The position numbers were made by a program, and so were the translations under genes. 64,000 nucleotides of DNA from Cytidiella melzeri (Eukaryota > Basidiomycota > Agaricomycetes > Polyporales > Irpicaceae). Below the pieces are notes generated by a model that was not told the origin of the DNA, made no database searches, and saw nothing but the letters and a program-made list of their open reading frames with translations. This document shows, piece after piece, positions 9,238 to 20,100 of the stretch (position 1 is the first letter of the stretch; every line of letters begins with the position of its first letter). Location of the stretch: the NCBI GenBank assembly GCA_022592445.1, contig JABYQR010000133.1:1-64000 (forward strand), read 5' to 3'.

Positions 9238-12200
9238 ATGTCCACCTCCGCCTCTGCTGGTCCCTCTGCGGCCAACTCCTCTTTTGCCTCTACCACGGCA
9301 CCTCCTCTCATCAAGATCGAATCGATTGCCAAGTTGACTGGTGCTTCCAACTGGAAGACATGGAACGCTGTCATCAAGCAGTACCTTCGCGTCACCAAGT
9401 CCCTGTCCCTCATCGACGGCACCCTCACTAAGCCAGATGCTAAGGACGTCGACTACGAAAAATGGGAGATTGCTGACGCAAACGATTCTCTCGTCCTGTT
9501 GAACACCGTTGACCCCACACTCCACCACCTCGTCGATACCAAGACCAAAACCGCTGCTGAGATCTACGCCACCTTGCATGCCAACTACTCCGCCACTACC
9601 ACTCTCTCCGCCTTCCTCAAATTCAAGCAGTACTTCCTCTCTCAGATGGACGGCTCTCGCCCGTTCGTTGAGCAGATTGAGGAACGTGGTCGCTTATGGA
9701 AGGAGGTCAGTGACTCTGGCATCCTCGACAACAAGGAGCTGCTCAAGATCTTCGGCCTCCTCTCGGTCATCCCTGATTCCTTCGGCAACATTGTCGAACC
9801 CATCCTCGCTGTCACCGCCCCCAAGGACCTCAAGTACGACGACATCCGCTCGCGCCTCATCGACGAGGCTTCGCGCAAGGGATCGTCAGACGTCTCTGCT
9901 GTCCGGGCAGGCAAGCAGGCTTCTTCGGCTTCGAACGCCAACAAGAAGAAGAAGAAGAAGTGCAACTTCTGTGGGTACACGGGTCACGTTGAGGGGGAGT
10001 GTAGGAAGAAGGCTGCTGCCTCCAAGGGCATCAAGGAGGAGAAGGAGAAAGGAAAGGGGAAGGAGTCGTCTGGTTCTACGTCGAATGGTTCCGCCGCTGT
10101 ACATGTAGTTTCTGCTGAGGACCCCGAGTCCAAAGCCTCCAATGCCGCTGTTTACTGGTACACCGCTGGCTCTACGCCATGGATGCTTGATTCCGGCTGC
10201 ACGAAACACATTACCAACGACATCAACGACTTCACTGAGTACAAGGCATTTGCTACGCCGCACTTCGCTACGCTGGCAAACTCGTCTAAGACTACGATGT
10301 CTACACTTGGTTCAGGTCGCGTGTCTGGTACCACAACCGTCAACGGAAGGCAGCTCACAGTGCAGCTTGACAATGTCTTGTACTGCCCGAGCATCGCTGA
10401 ACGCATGATTGCTATCTCCTGCCTTGATTCCAAGGGATTCTCCACTGTCTTTTCAGACGGAGGAGCTCGGATCTATAAAGAAAACAAGACCTACGGCTTA
10501 GGTTCTCTCAGGGGCGGCCAGTATTGGTTGGAACTCACCATTTCAACTCCAAACGTCGCCTCCTCCACGCACTCTGCCACTGCTCCCATTGACCTCGTTC
10601 ACCAACGCTTCGGTCATCTCAACTTCGAAGCCCTTCAAAAGCTACGTTCTGAAGACTCTCCTGTCAAGGGACTGGCTCTCAGCGAGGCCCCTCGTTCCGA
10701 ACATGTCTGCGAGGGCTGTGCTTTGGGAAAGCAGCATAGGCGACCCTTCCCTCCATCCTCCACTCCTTGTGCATCTCGACCATTCGACCTCATTCACACT
10801 GATCTTGCCGGTCCCATGCAGACCGCGTCTATCAACGGCGGAAATCTGTACATGCTCACGTACATCGATGACTGCACCGACGACGTCTGGGTGTACTTTC
10901 TTAAACACAAAGACGAGCAAGAACAGAGGTTCGAGGACTTCCGCGCTATGGTCAAGACACAGTTTGGTTGCGACATCAAGATCCTCCGCTCCGACAGGGG
11001 GGGAGAATACCAGTCGAAGAGATTCATTCAACGGCTGAAGGATCTTGGTATAATCCACCAACGCACAACCCCTGACACGCCCCAACAGAATGGCAAAGCT
11101 GAGCGCTACAACCGTACGATTGTCGAATCTGCGAAAGCCATGCTCCATGCTGCAGGGTTGTCCAAGGGATTCTGGGAGGAAGCTGTGAAGACAGCTGTGC
11201 ACGTTCGTAATCGGGCTCCTAAGAAGTCCTTGAACTGGAGGACACCATACGAGAGACTCACAGGCTCACCACCGGATGTATCCTACTTCCGTGTGTTTGG
11301 CTGCCTGGCCTATCGCCTCATCCACAAGGATCATCGACGGAAGTTGGAGCCTAACGCTCAACCTCTTGTCTTTGTTGGGTATGAAGCGGGTTCTAAAGGT
11401 TACCGCCTCTGGGACAAACATACCCATAAGATTGTTGCGAGTACAGACGTAGTATTCGACGAAACAGTCTTTCCTAACCGTCCTAACTCTACACCCCCGC
11501 GTTCGAGCACACCTCAACCAACACCGCCCACTTACTTCAAACTTGAAACTCCATCCTTTCACACACCCTCTCTGCAGCCGGCTACTATCACGCCACATGT
11601 GCCTACCACTCAGCAACTGCCTCCTCTCAGCGCACCATCTACGGACGTTCGTATGGAACGGACACCATCCTCGCAGATGCCGTCACAGATACCGCGCCCC
11701 TCTTCCACTCCTCGACCATCCACGCCAGCCACACCTTCACCATACCCTAGCATCTCGCAGGACAAAGGAAAGGCACCAGATCAGTTCTTCACGCTGAAGA
11801 CTGAATTCTCATCCTCACCGTCCAGACCAACCCCTTCGTCGTCTCGAGTTGTAGAATCACCCAAAGTCGAACCAAATCCCAATCGTCCATCAGCACACGA
11901 CTATCTGCCCATATCGAATCCTGCTCATCAGCTTCCCCGCCGCACTACGCGCGAACAAAAGCGACTGGATTCCATCTGGCAGGCAGCAAGTGAGGATGAT
12001 GTTCAATGGGCTACACAATCTCGAGGCAACAAGCTCCCTTACAACCGCAAACACCGAGCAGCAGCAGTCCTCGCAGACGAAGCTGACTTAGTCCTAGCGG
12101 CAGCTGTAACACCTCAGGGGGAGCCTCGTTCATACAGACAGGCTATGGGTTCTGAGGACAAGGATGACTGGTACGCAGCAATGGAGACTGAATTCAAAGG

Positions 12201-13698
12201 TCTCCAGGACTCAGGAACGTGGGACCTCGTCGATTTACCTCAAGGTCGCAAGGCGATCAAGAGTAAATGGGTATACAAGCTCAAACTCGACAAGGACGGC
12301 AATGTTGACCGTTACAAGGCACGGCTGGTAGCTAAAGGATTTGAGCAAATTCAAGGCATCGACTACGAAGACACCTTCGCTCCCGTCGCCCGTCTGGAAT
12401 CTTGGCGATATCTCGTCGCCCTGGCAGCCACTCTAGACTGGGAAATCCACCAAATCGACTTCCATCAGGCGTATTTGAACGGATCTTTGGACGAGGAGGT
12501 TTATATGGAGCAACCTGAAGGCTTCGTGGTGGCCGAAGGCAAAGTATGTCGCCTTCGGAAAGCAATCTATGGCCTCAAGCAAGCAGGACGCCAATGGTTC
12601 CTCACGCTAAAGGCATGCCTCGAACAACTTGGATTCACCTGTCATGACACTGGTGACGTCTCTATTTTTGTTCGTCGACGAGGGGGAGACCTCGAAATCC
12701 TCGTTGTTTACGTCGACGATCTTACCATGATGGGCAACAGCATCGCTCTGCTGAAGGAAACAAAGACCGCGCTCTGCTCGCACTTCGAACTCAAGGACTT
12801 GGGGGAACTCAATCACTATCTCGCTATCCGCGTCACTAGGGATAGGGGGAGCCGCCACATATACCTGGACCAGGAGGTATACATCAACAATGTTCTCAAG
12901 CGCTTCGGACATGAGGACACAAATCCTGCGTCAACACCTCTCCCAACAGGTATCAAGTTGGAGAAGAACGAAGAGGATCCTTCACAATGCGATCCAAAAC
13001 TCATTCATGAATACTGCAGTCTTCTTGGCTCCCTTATGTATGCCATGCTCGGTACTCGCCCTGATATTGCCTTTGCAGTCGCTCGACTTTGTCAATATCA
13101 GTCAAACCCCACGCAGTCTCATCTCAAGGCTGCAAAACACGTCCTTCGCTACCTCCGTGGCACATCCTCCCTCCGACTCTGTCTAGGCCACAGTGACACT
13201 CGAGAAGATCAACTTGTTGGATACACCGACGCTGATTTTGCCAGCGACACCGACAACTCTCTCTCAACCTCAGGCTGGGCCTTCTTCCTCGGCAATGGAG
13301 CTGTATGCTGGTCATCTCGCAAGCAGCAGTCCGTTGCCAAATCCACCTTCGACTCTGAGTACTACGCAGCACACGAAGCCTGCGAACAACTCAAATGGCT
13401 GAATGACTTGGCAGACCAAATCGACATCCCTCTCAACCTTCCTATCACGCTTTATTGCGACAACAAGAGTGCTGTCGATGCTTCAAAATCTCCAAATGTC
13501 AAACACCGCTCAAAACATACCCGAGTCAAGGCGCACGCAGTACACGAATGCTTCAACGAAGGCCTCGTTGAACTGATTCGAATCCCTGGAACCGATAATC
13601 CTGCTGACATCTTTACGAAGCCACTTCCTCATGATGTTCACGCTCGACATTGCAAGGCTCTTGGACTCGTCCAGTATCGTCTCGCCGAGGGGGAGTAA
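9238..13698 (+). CDS. Copia-2 Gag-Pol polyprotein (1486 aa)
   Basis: One frame encodes all functions for copy-and-insert retrotransposition. In order: Gag with KLTGASNWKTW (~33-43), a lysine run and a CX2CX4HX4C zinc knuckle (242-255); aspartic protease DSG (318-320); GAG-pre-integrase HX3H/CX2C (HQRFGH...CEGC); integrase with D522, D586 and E622 (the standard 35-residue D-E gap); a Ser/Pro/Thr-rich linker (~750-910); RT with KARLVAKGFEQ and the catalytic YVDD (1158-1161); and RNase H starting near YTDADF (D1331), with DSEYYAAHEA and YCDNKSAV. All catalytic residues are present and no stop or frameshift is seen. ATG 9238 follows the leader. The stop TAA (13696-13698) is the first three bases of the 3' LTR. 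Almost identical to the Copia-5 protein. Confidence 0.95.
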   Translation: MSTSASAGPSAANSSFASTTAPPLIKIESIAKLTGASNWKTWNAVIKQYLRVTKSLSLIDGTLTKPDAKDVDYEKWEIADANDSLVLLNTVDPTLHHLVDTKTKTAAEIYATLHANYSATTTLSAFLKFKQYFLSQMDGSRPFVEQIEERGRLWKEVSDSGILDNKELLKIFGLLSVIPDSFGNIVEPILAVTAPKDLKYDDIRSRLIDEASRKGSSDVSAVRAGKQASSASNANKKKKKKCNFCGYTGHVEGECRKKAAASKGIKEEKEKGKGKESSGSTSNGSAAVHVVSAEDPESKASNAAVYWYTAGSTPWMLDSGCTKHITNDINDFTEYKAFATPHFATLANSSKTTMSTLGSGRVSGTTTVNGRQLTVQLDNVLYCPSIAERMIAISCLDSKGFSTVFSDGGARIYKENKTYGLGSLRGGQYWLELTISTPNVASSTHSATAPIDLVHQRFGHLNFEALQKLRSEDSPVKGLALSEAPRSEHVCEGCALGKQHRRPFPPSSTPCASRPFDLIHTDLAGPMQTASINGGNLYMLTYIDDCTDDVWVYFLKHKDEQEQRFEDFRAMVKTQFGCDIKILRSDRGGEYQSKRFIQRLKDLGIIHQRTTPDTPQQNGKAERYNRTIVESAKAMLHAAGLSKGFWEEAVKTAVHVRNRAPKKSLNWRTPYERLTGSPPDVSYFRVFGCLAYRLIHKDHRRKLEPNAQPLVFVGYEAGSKGYRLWDKHTHKIVASTDVVFDETVFPNRPNSTPPRSSTPQPTPPTYFKLETPSFHTPSLQPATITPHVPTTQQLPPLSAPSTDVRMERTPSSQMPSQIPRPSSTPRPSTPATPSPYPSISQDKGKAPDQFFTLKTEFSSSPSRPTPSSSRVVESPKVEPNPNRPSAHDYLPISNPAHQLPRRTTREQKRLDSIWQAASEDDVQWATQSRGNKLPYNRKHRAAAVLADEADLVLAAAVTPQGEPRSYRQAMGSEDKDDWYAAMETEFKGLQDSGTWDLVDLPQGRKAIKSKWVYKLKLDKDGNVDRYKARLVAKGFEQIQGIDYEDTFAPVARLESWRYLVALAATLDWEIHQIDFHQAYLNGSLDEEVYMEQPEGFVVAEGKVCRLRKAIYGLKQAGRQWFLTLKACLEQLGFTCHDTGDVSIFVRRRGGDLEILVVYVDDLTMMGNSIALLKETKTALCSHFELKDLGELNHYLAIRVTRDRGSRHIYLDQEVYINNVLKRFGHEDTNPASTPLPTGIKLEKNEEDPSQCDPKLIHEYCSLLGSLMYAMLGTRPDIAFAVARLCQYQSNPTQSHLKAAKHVLRYLRGTSSLRLCLGHSDTREDQLVGYTDADFASDTDNSLSTSGWAFFLGNGAVCWSSRKQQSVAKSTFDSEYYAAHEACEQLKWLNDLADQIDIPLNLPITLYCDNKSAVDASKSPNVKHRSKHTRVKAHAVHECFNEGLVELIRIPGTDNPADIFTKPLPHDVHARHCKALGLVQYRLAEGE

Positions 13699-14124
13699 TG
13701 GACTTTTGCGGCGCTACTCATGGACTTCGCCCCTATCAGACACTCTTTTGTCTCCTGTCTCATGACTCCTTTGTAGTATGATCGCATCTTTTGTTTCATC
13801 ACGCGGACACTTCCTCGTTGCCAGCTTCCTTGTAGTATGTAACCTTTTCACCCTGGTTCTCTACTCCTCCATTGTGCTCTCATCTTCGCACCTGGAGTGA
13901 GTATTCCCCCCATTGCTCTTGCGTTATGTTGTATGCTCATATGCCTGTTACCTAGTTAACTCGTCTCCGTGTGTACTAGGTACATTCTATATTCATCATT
14001 TTGCTCTCATCTTCGCACCTGGATTAACTCGTCTCCGTGTGTACTAGGTCCCTACAGTCTGCAGTGGGTTTACGACAGCGCATCCACCTTGCCTAAGTGA
14101 CTACGTTCCCTCAACTCGTCATTA
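13696..14124 (+). repeat. Copia-2 3' LTR (429 bp)
   Basis: Same length as the 5' LTR, with about four substitutions by eye (for example TTTGCCCC/TTCGCCCC near the start). Its leading TAA ends the polyprotein. Followed by the target duplication ATCTA. Confidence 0.9.
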
Positions 14125-14126
14125 AT

Positions 14127-17100
14127 CTACAGTAGCCGCCATTCGTGTTTGACACAGTGTCTCTGTGCAGAATTGGCGTCCTTGTACAGATCCTTGTCGC
14201 TGTCATTGAGTAATCTAATATCCCAAGGGGTGCTGCTATCCTTCTCAATGCTCTCATCCGGCTCCTGCACATCTGATTCCTCTAGTTCCTGCTCGCTACA
14301 GCTTTTAAGACCTGGACTGCGGAGTATGAGATCGTTGCGTATTGCGCACTTGAGGAACTGGAGCGCCTCAACAACATCGCCTTTTAAGCGCGCACGTCTG
14401 TCACTGATAGTAAAACCGCCTTGTGAGAATGCACGCTCACTTGAAACTGACGTCGCTTGAATTGCAAGGTAGTCTCGTGCAAGGGAGGTCCATACGGGCC
14501 ACCGTTTTGACTGAAGCTATAGTATAAGTAAGTCAGACAAGCGAGTAATCAATGCCAAAAAAATCCCACTTACACCCCACCAGCGAACCAATGCCATCCC
14601 ATCAGGTGGCAGCTCAGTGGAGAGTATATAATTATTATACTCAGCTTTCCACGGAAATGACATTGATAGATCATGCTGAATGTCTGACAGGTCTTGAGAC
14701 TCTGACTCCTTGTCGTCTTTGCTCTCAGACAGCTCGAAGAGAAGGTTCTGGAGATGTCTACTTGACTGATTGGGACGCTTCACAGGCAGGCCTGCGCCGT
14801 AAAGATCTTTGTAGCGCTGCTCAAACTGAAGAATATATAAGTATGTGATCGAGTCTCAATATCACTCAGTGCATACCACTCGTTCCATTAGTTCTTTGGC
14901 AGCCGTACAGAGCTCAGCATTCCAATACTTCTTGAAGTGCGCGCCCTTCGCATTTGGATGCAAATCTATGCGCAGACGGACATTAGTGGTTGTTATAGAC
15001 GTGTGAAAGCGGTGACTGACACATAGAGACGATGTATGCATCTGAATTCTCGGTTTTGTCATAGTACTTTGCAATCTTCTCTGCACCTGCCTCGAGAGCA
15101 GCCGAGAAAGCAGCATATTTTGGTCGATTGATGCGCGAGTGCCAGGCCTTGTGTAGCGCTTTGAGTGCAGGGATGGCAAGATGGAGAGACGGTATGCGAT
15201 CTGAAGAAAATGCTTGCTGTGCAGAGTCGGCATACTTTTCGTAATCATCAGCATGTGTACTGTACGGAGAGGAGTTACTTACCGTGAGAAGTGCCAGAAG
15301 GTCCTTTGTACGATCCCACTCCTCGTCTGTAAGTCGAAGTGCATCAATCTTTGCACGCTTTTTGAGATTATCTTCTTGCCGACCAATCTCGTAGACAAAT
15401 GTGTTTACATGCTGGAAGCCATAATTTAGATCCCAACCCAACCACTGGCAATCGAGAGATGAAAACACACCTTTTTCATAGTGTGGGCACGTGCGAGCAT
15501 GACATAGGTTGAGGACCAGCAAACCTTCATGTCAAGCAATAGCTGAAGCGGTCGTGCAACACCTGCCTGAGACTGTATGGTCCGGAATAGTTCCTTTCGC
15601 TTCGCAGACGACCGTTCCTACAAATTGTGATTAGAATGCACTGGTCTAGCTCTAGATTGGGACTGACTTTGATGGTAATAGCTCGAATGAGTCCCACAAC
15701 ATCACGTTCTTCTGTACCATCTTTACAGCTCGTGATGCGCAGGTACTTCTCAGGGTCAGCTGGATCAAAGTGCGGAGTATTACTGTACGCTGCAAGGAAA
15801 GCTTGTGTTGCCAAATTCACGATATGGGCAAGACAGCTTCGGAGAAGCCATTAATGTCAACAAGAAGTACTACAGAAGAGCGAACACATACCCAAGATGC
15901 CGCTTGAGGGGGTCCCATACACAGCCAAATTTTCCTTGATACTTCCTTGCAAACTTGAGCAGCATGGTCCTATTGTTTCCAGCATTGTCGGAAGTCATCC
16001 ATCCCGTCTTCAGAGTTTGATCAGTGTTCAAAGGACAACTATAGTACGGCCTAAGAATTGGCATACCTTCTCTGTGATCCCGAGGCGTCCAGAAATGAGA
16101 AATAAAGCCTGCCCGAGGCGTACACCGTGGTGGGCATTGTTGAGACGCACAAAGCCGACGAGTGCGTTTCTGAGTGCCCACAGCGCATCTTGATCCTTGT
16201 CAACCCAATGACAAGTAACAGCAAAGTATGCATCAATGTTGTCAGCTTGCCACGCATCAGCAGTCATGCTCACGTGCCCCCTGGCATTCTAGTGGAGAAC
16301 CATCAAATATGGCTGCGTTTGGAGCGATGACAACTGACCTGAAGCCTGTCCTTGAGCCCGCTCATTTGCTCGTGGAACGCGTGCATGATACCAGCGCGTG
16401 TGGCATTGCGATCTGGTATGGTGATGATTCCGTTTGGAGATTTAGCGCAGATCTCCATCATTGTACGGTACTGCGGGTGCTCTGTGGCTGATATGGGCTA
16501 AGGAATAAGTTCAGTATCTTGACGTGCACAATCATTGAATAGGACTACTTACCTGGTCCTGTGATGACAATCCACTCCAGAATGGCGCGGTGAAATGCGG
16601 GGCCAGAGTAGGCAACCACTCGATCGGCTTTTGTCATATCTTGGAGATGGGCATCGAGAGTCTTCTGCTCAGCTTCAATCTTCCGGTTTTGTTCCTTGCG
16701 CTTCTTCACGTCATCTGGTAGCTTCGACTCAAAGTTGGCCTCCTTTGCCCATTGATGATACTGGGCCTAGCGAAGAGCAAGTACTTAGTACCCAGTGTTG
16801 TTCGAGTTGAGGGTAGTCGACATACCTTATGAACAGACTGAAGGTGTCTCCGGAGAGTACTTGCCTCGTTGACAATAACCTTGGAATGTCTGCGATATAG
16901 TCAGCGATATGCATCCTTATACATAGACAATGTACGCACCGGCATAGCTGACATTTACGGTGAGGCTTCATGTCGCCTTTGGTTCCTTGAACAGATAAAA
17001 TAGAACCAAAGAACTGCGAAATGTCCTTCAAACGTTCCGTAAAATCTGACTTCGGCACTTCAATTGGCTGGACCTCAATGTCAACAAGAACACTGTTTGC

Positions 17101-20100
17101 GTCGACAGTTTCAGGATCCTTGTCCTGATGGGCTGCGTCATATTTCAGTATGAGTACATTCGTACTATATGTGCCATACCTTGTTTCTTGCGCTTCTGCA
17201 CCTTGCTAGCATCTGACTCCTCGGAGCCACTCTCATGATTAGATATCTCCTCAATCTCTATTGCTTTTCCTGCGGAGCATTAGTCAAATGTTGAAGGTGA
17301 GATAACGGCCACTGCTCACGCTTTTGCACTGTCCCATTGTGTTCCAACTCTTTGACAACCTCGCCAAGAACAGCTTCAGGACTATCAAACCCTGCGGGTT
17401 TTGCGCGCTCCTGCTGATTTCTTTTGAAGTTGAGAACGGCCTGCGCTTGGTAGTTTGACTTTGCGGCAATGTTTGAGTTGTCGGTCAACTTGTGAGCTGG
17501 TTGTCGAGCCAGTATCGCCAACCGCGACACTAGCCCGACAGAGACAGGGGAAAGGGACGCTTACCTGTTGTTGGTTGGTAGGGTTAGGTGTAGGCTTTGG
17601 GGGCGAGTAGTAAGAGTAAAAGACGTATGTATTGCTACAGGAGTCGTGAGGTTTTTATCTACAACTATGAGCGTACAAACATATGTAAATACGGAGCGCG
17701 TGAGCGCTAGTCAGCTTTCCATCGCGTTTCGACACAGCTCAACATGCGGTTTCGTCACAGCTCACCATGTGGTTCAACACAGCTCACCACACGGTTTCGA
17801 CACAGCTCAACACTCCCCCTCGCTAAGTATGGCGGGTCGTTTTCTTCGAACTGTCTTGACTGTAGCGCCTGGAACGCTGATCTCAAGTCCAAGCATTTGT
17901 CGGAACTTGACGAACTTGACTCTTCCGAGATTCTTGGTGAAAAGGTCGGCCGGGTTTTCTTCTCCTGGAACAAATAGAATTTGTACGAGTTGCTGGTCGA
18001 CGACATCGCGAATGAAATGATAGCGGATGTCGATATGCTTCGAGCGCTTCTCGGTCACAGGGTTGGTAGAGACAAATATTGCGCCTTGGTTGTCACAACA
18101 GATCGGAATGGGTTCGAGATTGTAGCCGAGCTCAGAGAGCATCGATCTAACCCAGATCACCTGGCGCGAGCAATCGCTCAGAGCCATGTACTCGGCATCC
18201 ATTGATGAGTGCGCAACAGTACGTTGTGCGCGTGACTGCCAGCTGAATACACCTCCTGCAAGTTTGAGGATGTAGCCAGTCTGTGAACGGCGAGTGTTAG
18301 GATCTGATCCCCAATCCGCATCTGTGAATGCAACTAGACCTAAGTCTGATTGGCTGTCATACTCGAGACGATAGTCGCGAGTCCCTATGAGGTAGCGGCA
18401 AATATAGAGTGCCTTGCTGATGTGGTCCTCACTTGGGTTAGCGCTCTGTTGAGCAAGCTTAGTGACAGCGAACGCAATGTCCGGCCGGGTGCCAAGCATG
18501 ATGTAGAGCAACGAGCCGATAATCATTTGGAAACGACTTCGGCGAGCTGGATCAACAGCTCCTTCATATGTGACGGGATTGTAGCCGTCGGGCAAGGGTG
18601 TCGGCGCCGGCTTGGCGTCCTGCATGCCGCAGCGTTCAAGCACTTTATCAAGATAAGCACTTTGGTCTATACAGAGCTTAGTGCCGTGCCTTTGAATACG
18701 CATGCGCAGGAATTCTTTGACTTCAGGTAAGTCACGACATTCCCACTTGTCCATGAAGCGTGCCTTGTCTTGGCGCACCTTGAACTGGTTGGAGCCCATG
18801 AAGATTGCGTCATCAACGTATATGACGACCACAATAATGTCTTCACCGTCAAATTTGACAAAGACACCAGCGTCAGACCTTAAACGTTTAAAGCCGAGCT
18901 TCTTCATGAATTTGTCTAGTGTTCGCCACCAGACTAGACCAGCCTGCTTAAGTCCGTAGAGCGCTTTGCGCAGGCGAAACACAAGGTGCTCCATGCCTTT
19001 CTCTACGAAGCCTTCTGGCTGTTCCATATAGATCTCCTCTTCTAAGTCGCCGTACAAATAGGCGCTTCGCACATCTAAACCGGTCATAAACCAGCCTTCG
19101 AGTGCAGACAGTGCAAGAATGAGCCTGACGGTCTCAAATCTCACAACTGGAGAGAAGATTTGGTCAAAGTCTATGCCTTCGACCTGCGTAAAACCACGAG
19201 CTACAAGCCGGGCTTTCTTGCGATTGTCTGACTTCACGTCAAAAACCCATCTATTCTTGATGACTTTCCGGTTTTTTGGTCTGTCAACAAGATCGTAGAC
19301 TTTGCGATCTTTGAGGGCTTTAAGCTCCTCACGCGCAGCCTTACGCCATTCTGCCTGCTCTTTTTTGGGTAATTGCAGGATATCACGGAATGTCCATTCG
19401 CGAGGATTAGACATTGGGTCAATCGGCTCGACAGCTTTGTTAAGCATGTAGTTGAGGAAATTTGCTCCCCCTTCACGGCATAGGGCTGCCAGTTCTGCTT
19501 CGACTGATGCTGACTCATTCTCAGAATTGAGCGGCGTAAGTTCGCTCGAGTCGCTATCATTTCCAGGTTGAGGATCTTCAGAGGGATTGTTACTCTGAAC
19601 AGGACTGGGAGAACGAGGCGCGGGACCATCTTTTCTCACCTGTTGGGGATCTTGCCGTCGAGGGCGACTCGTTTTAGGCTGATCATTACCCAACTTCCTT
19701 CGAAGATCACTTCGTTGACGCTCAGTGGGTGTTGTTTTCCCATAGACGTCACCTGGTCGTGCAGGTGGTGGATTCCTTTGACGCGCAGATCGACGCGGCT
19801 GAGGTGCCGGTTGATCTCCCGGAGCATCATCAGGAGGACTCGGACTACGCTCTGGAAGCGGTGCGGGATCTTCGTCAAGATCTCGGTCCGGTCGCTTTTG
19901 TGAAGGATGAGGGCGACGTGGAGGAATATCATCATCTCCGGCGTCATTGAAGCCAAGACCATCAGAATGGTTGTCATCATCGTCATCGGCGGGATGCTGC
20001 TCACGTGGGCGCGATCGCCGCGTCTTAGAGTCTGGACACTTAGGGAAAAAGTCTTCATCAAATTCGGCTTGAGTAGCCTTGAAGACAACATTGTTTGGGG

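Larger units (their letters stand above)
8688..14124 (+). mobile_element. Copia-2: full-length Ty1/copia element in the hAT 3' end
   Basis: Two 429-bp LTRs, a primer-binding site next to the 5' LTR, one uninterrupted polyprotein and the purine tract GAGGGGGAG before the 3' LTR. The target duplication is ATCTA (8683-8687 and 14125-14129). These bases include the hAT transposase stop codon, so the insertion lies exactly at the end of that gene. The two LTRs differ at about four positions. It belongs to the same family as Copia-5 (55194-60378). Confidence 0.95.
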
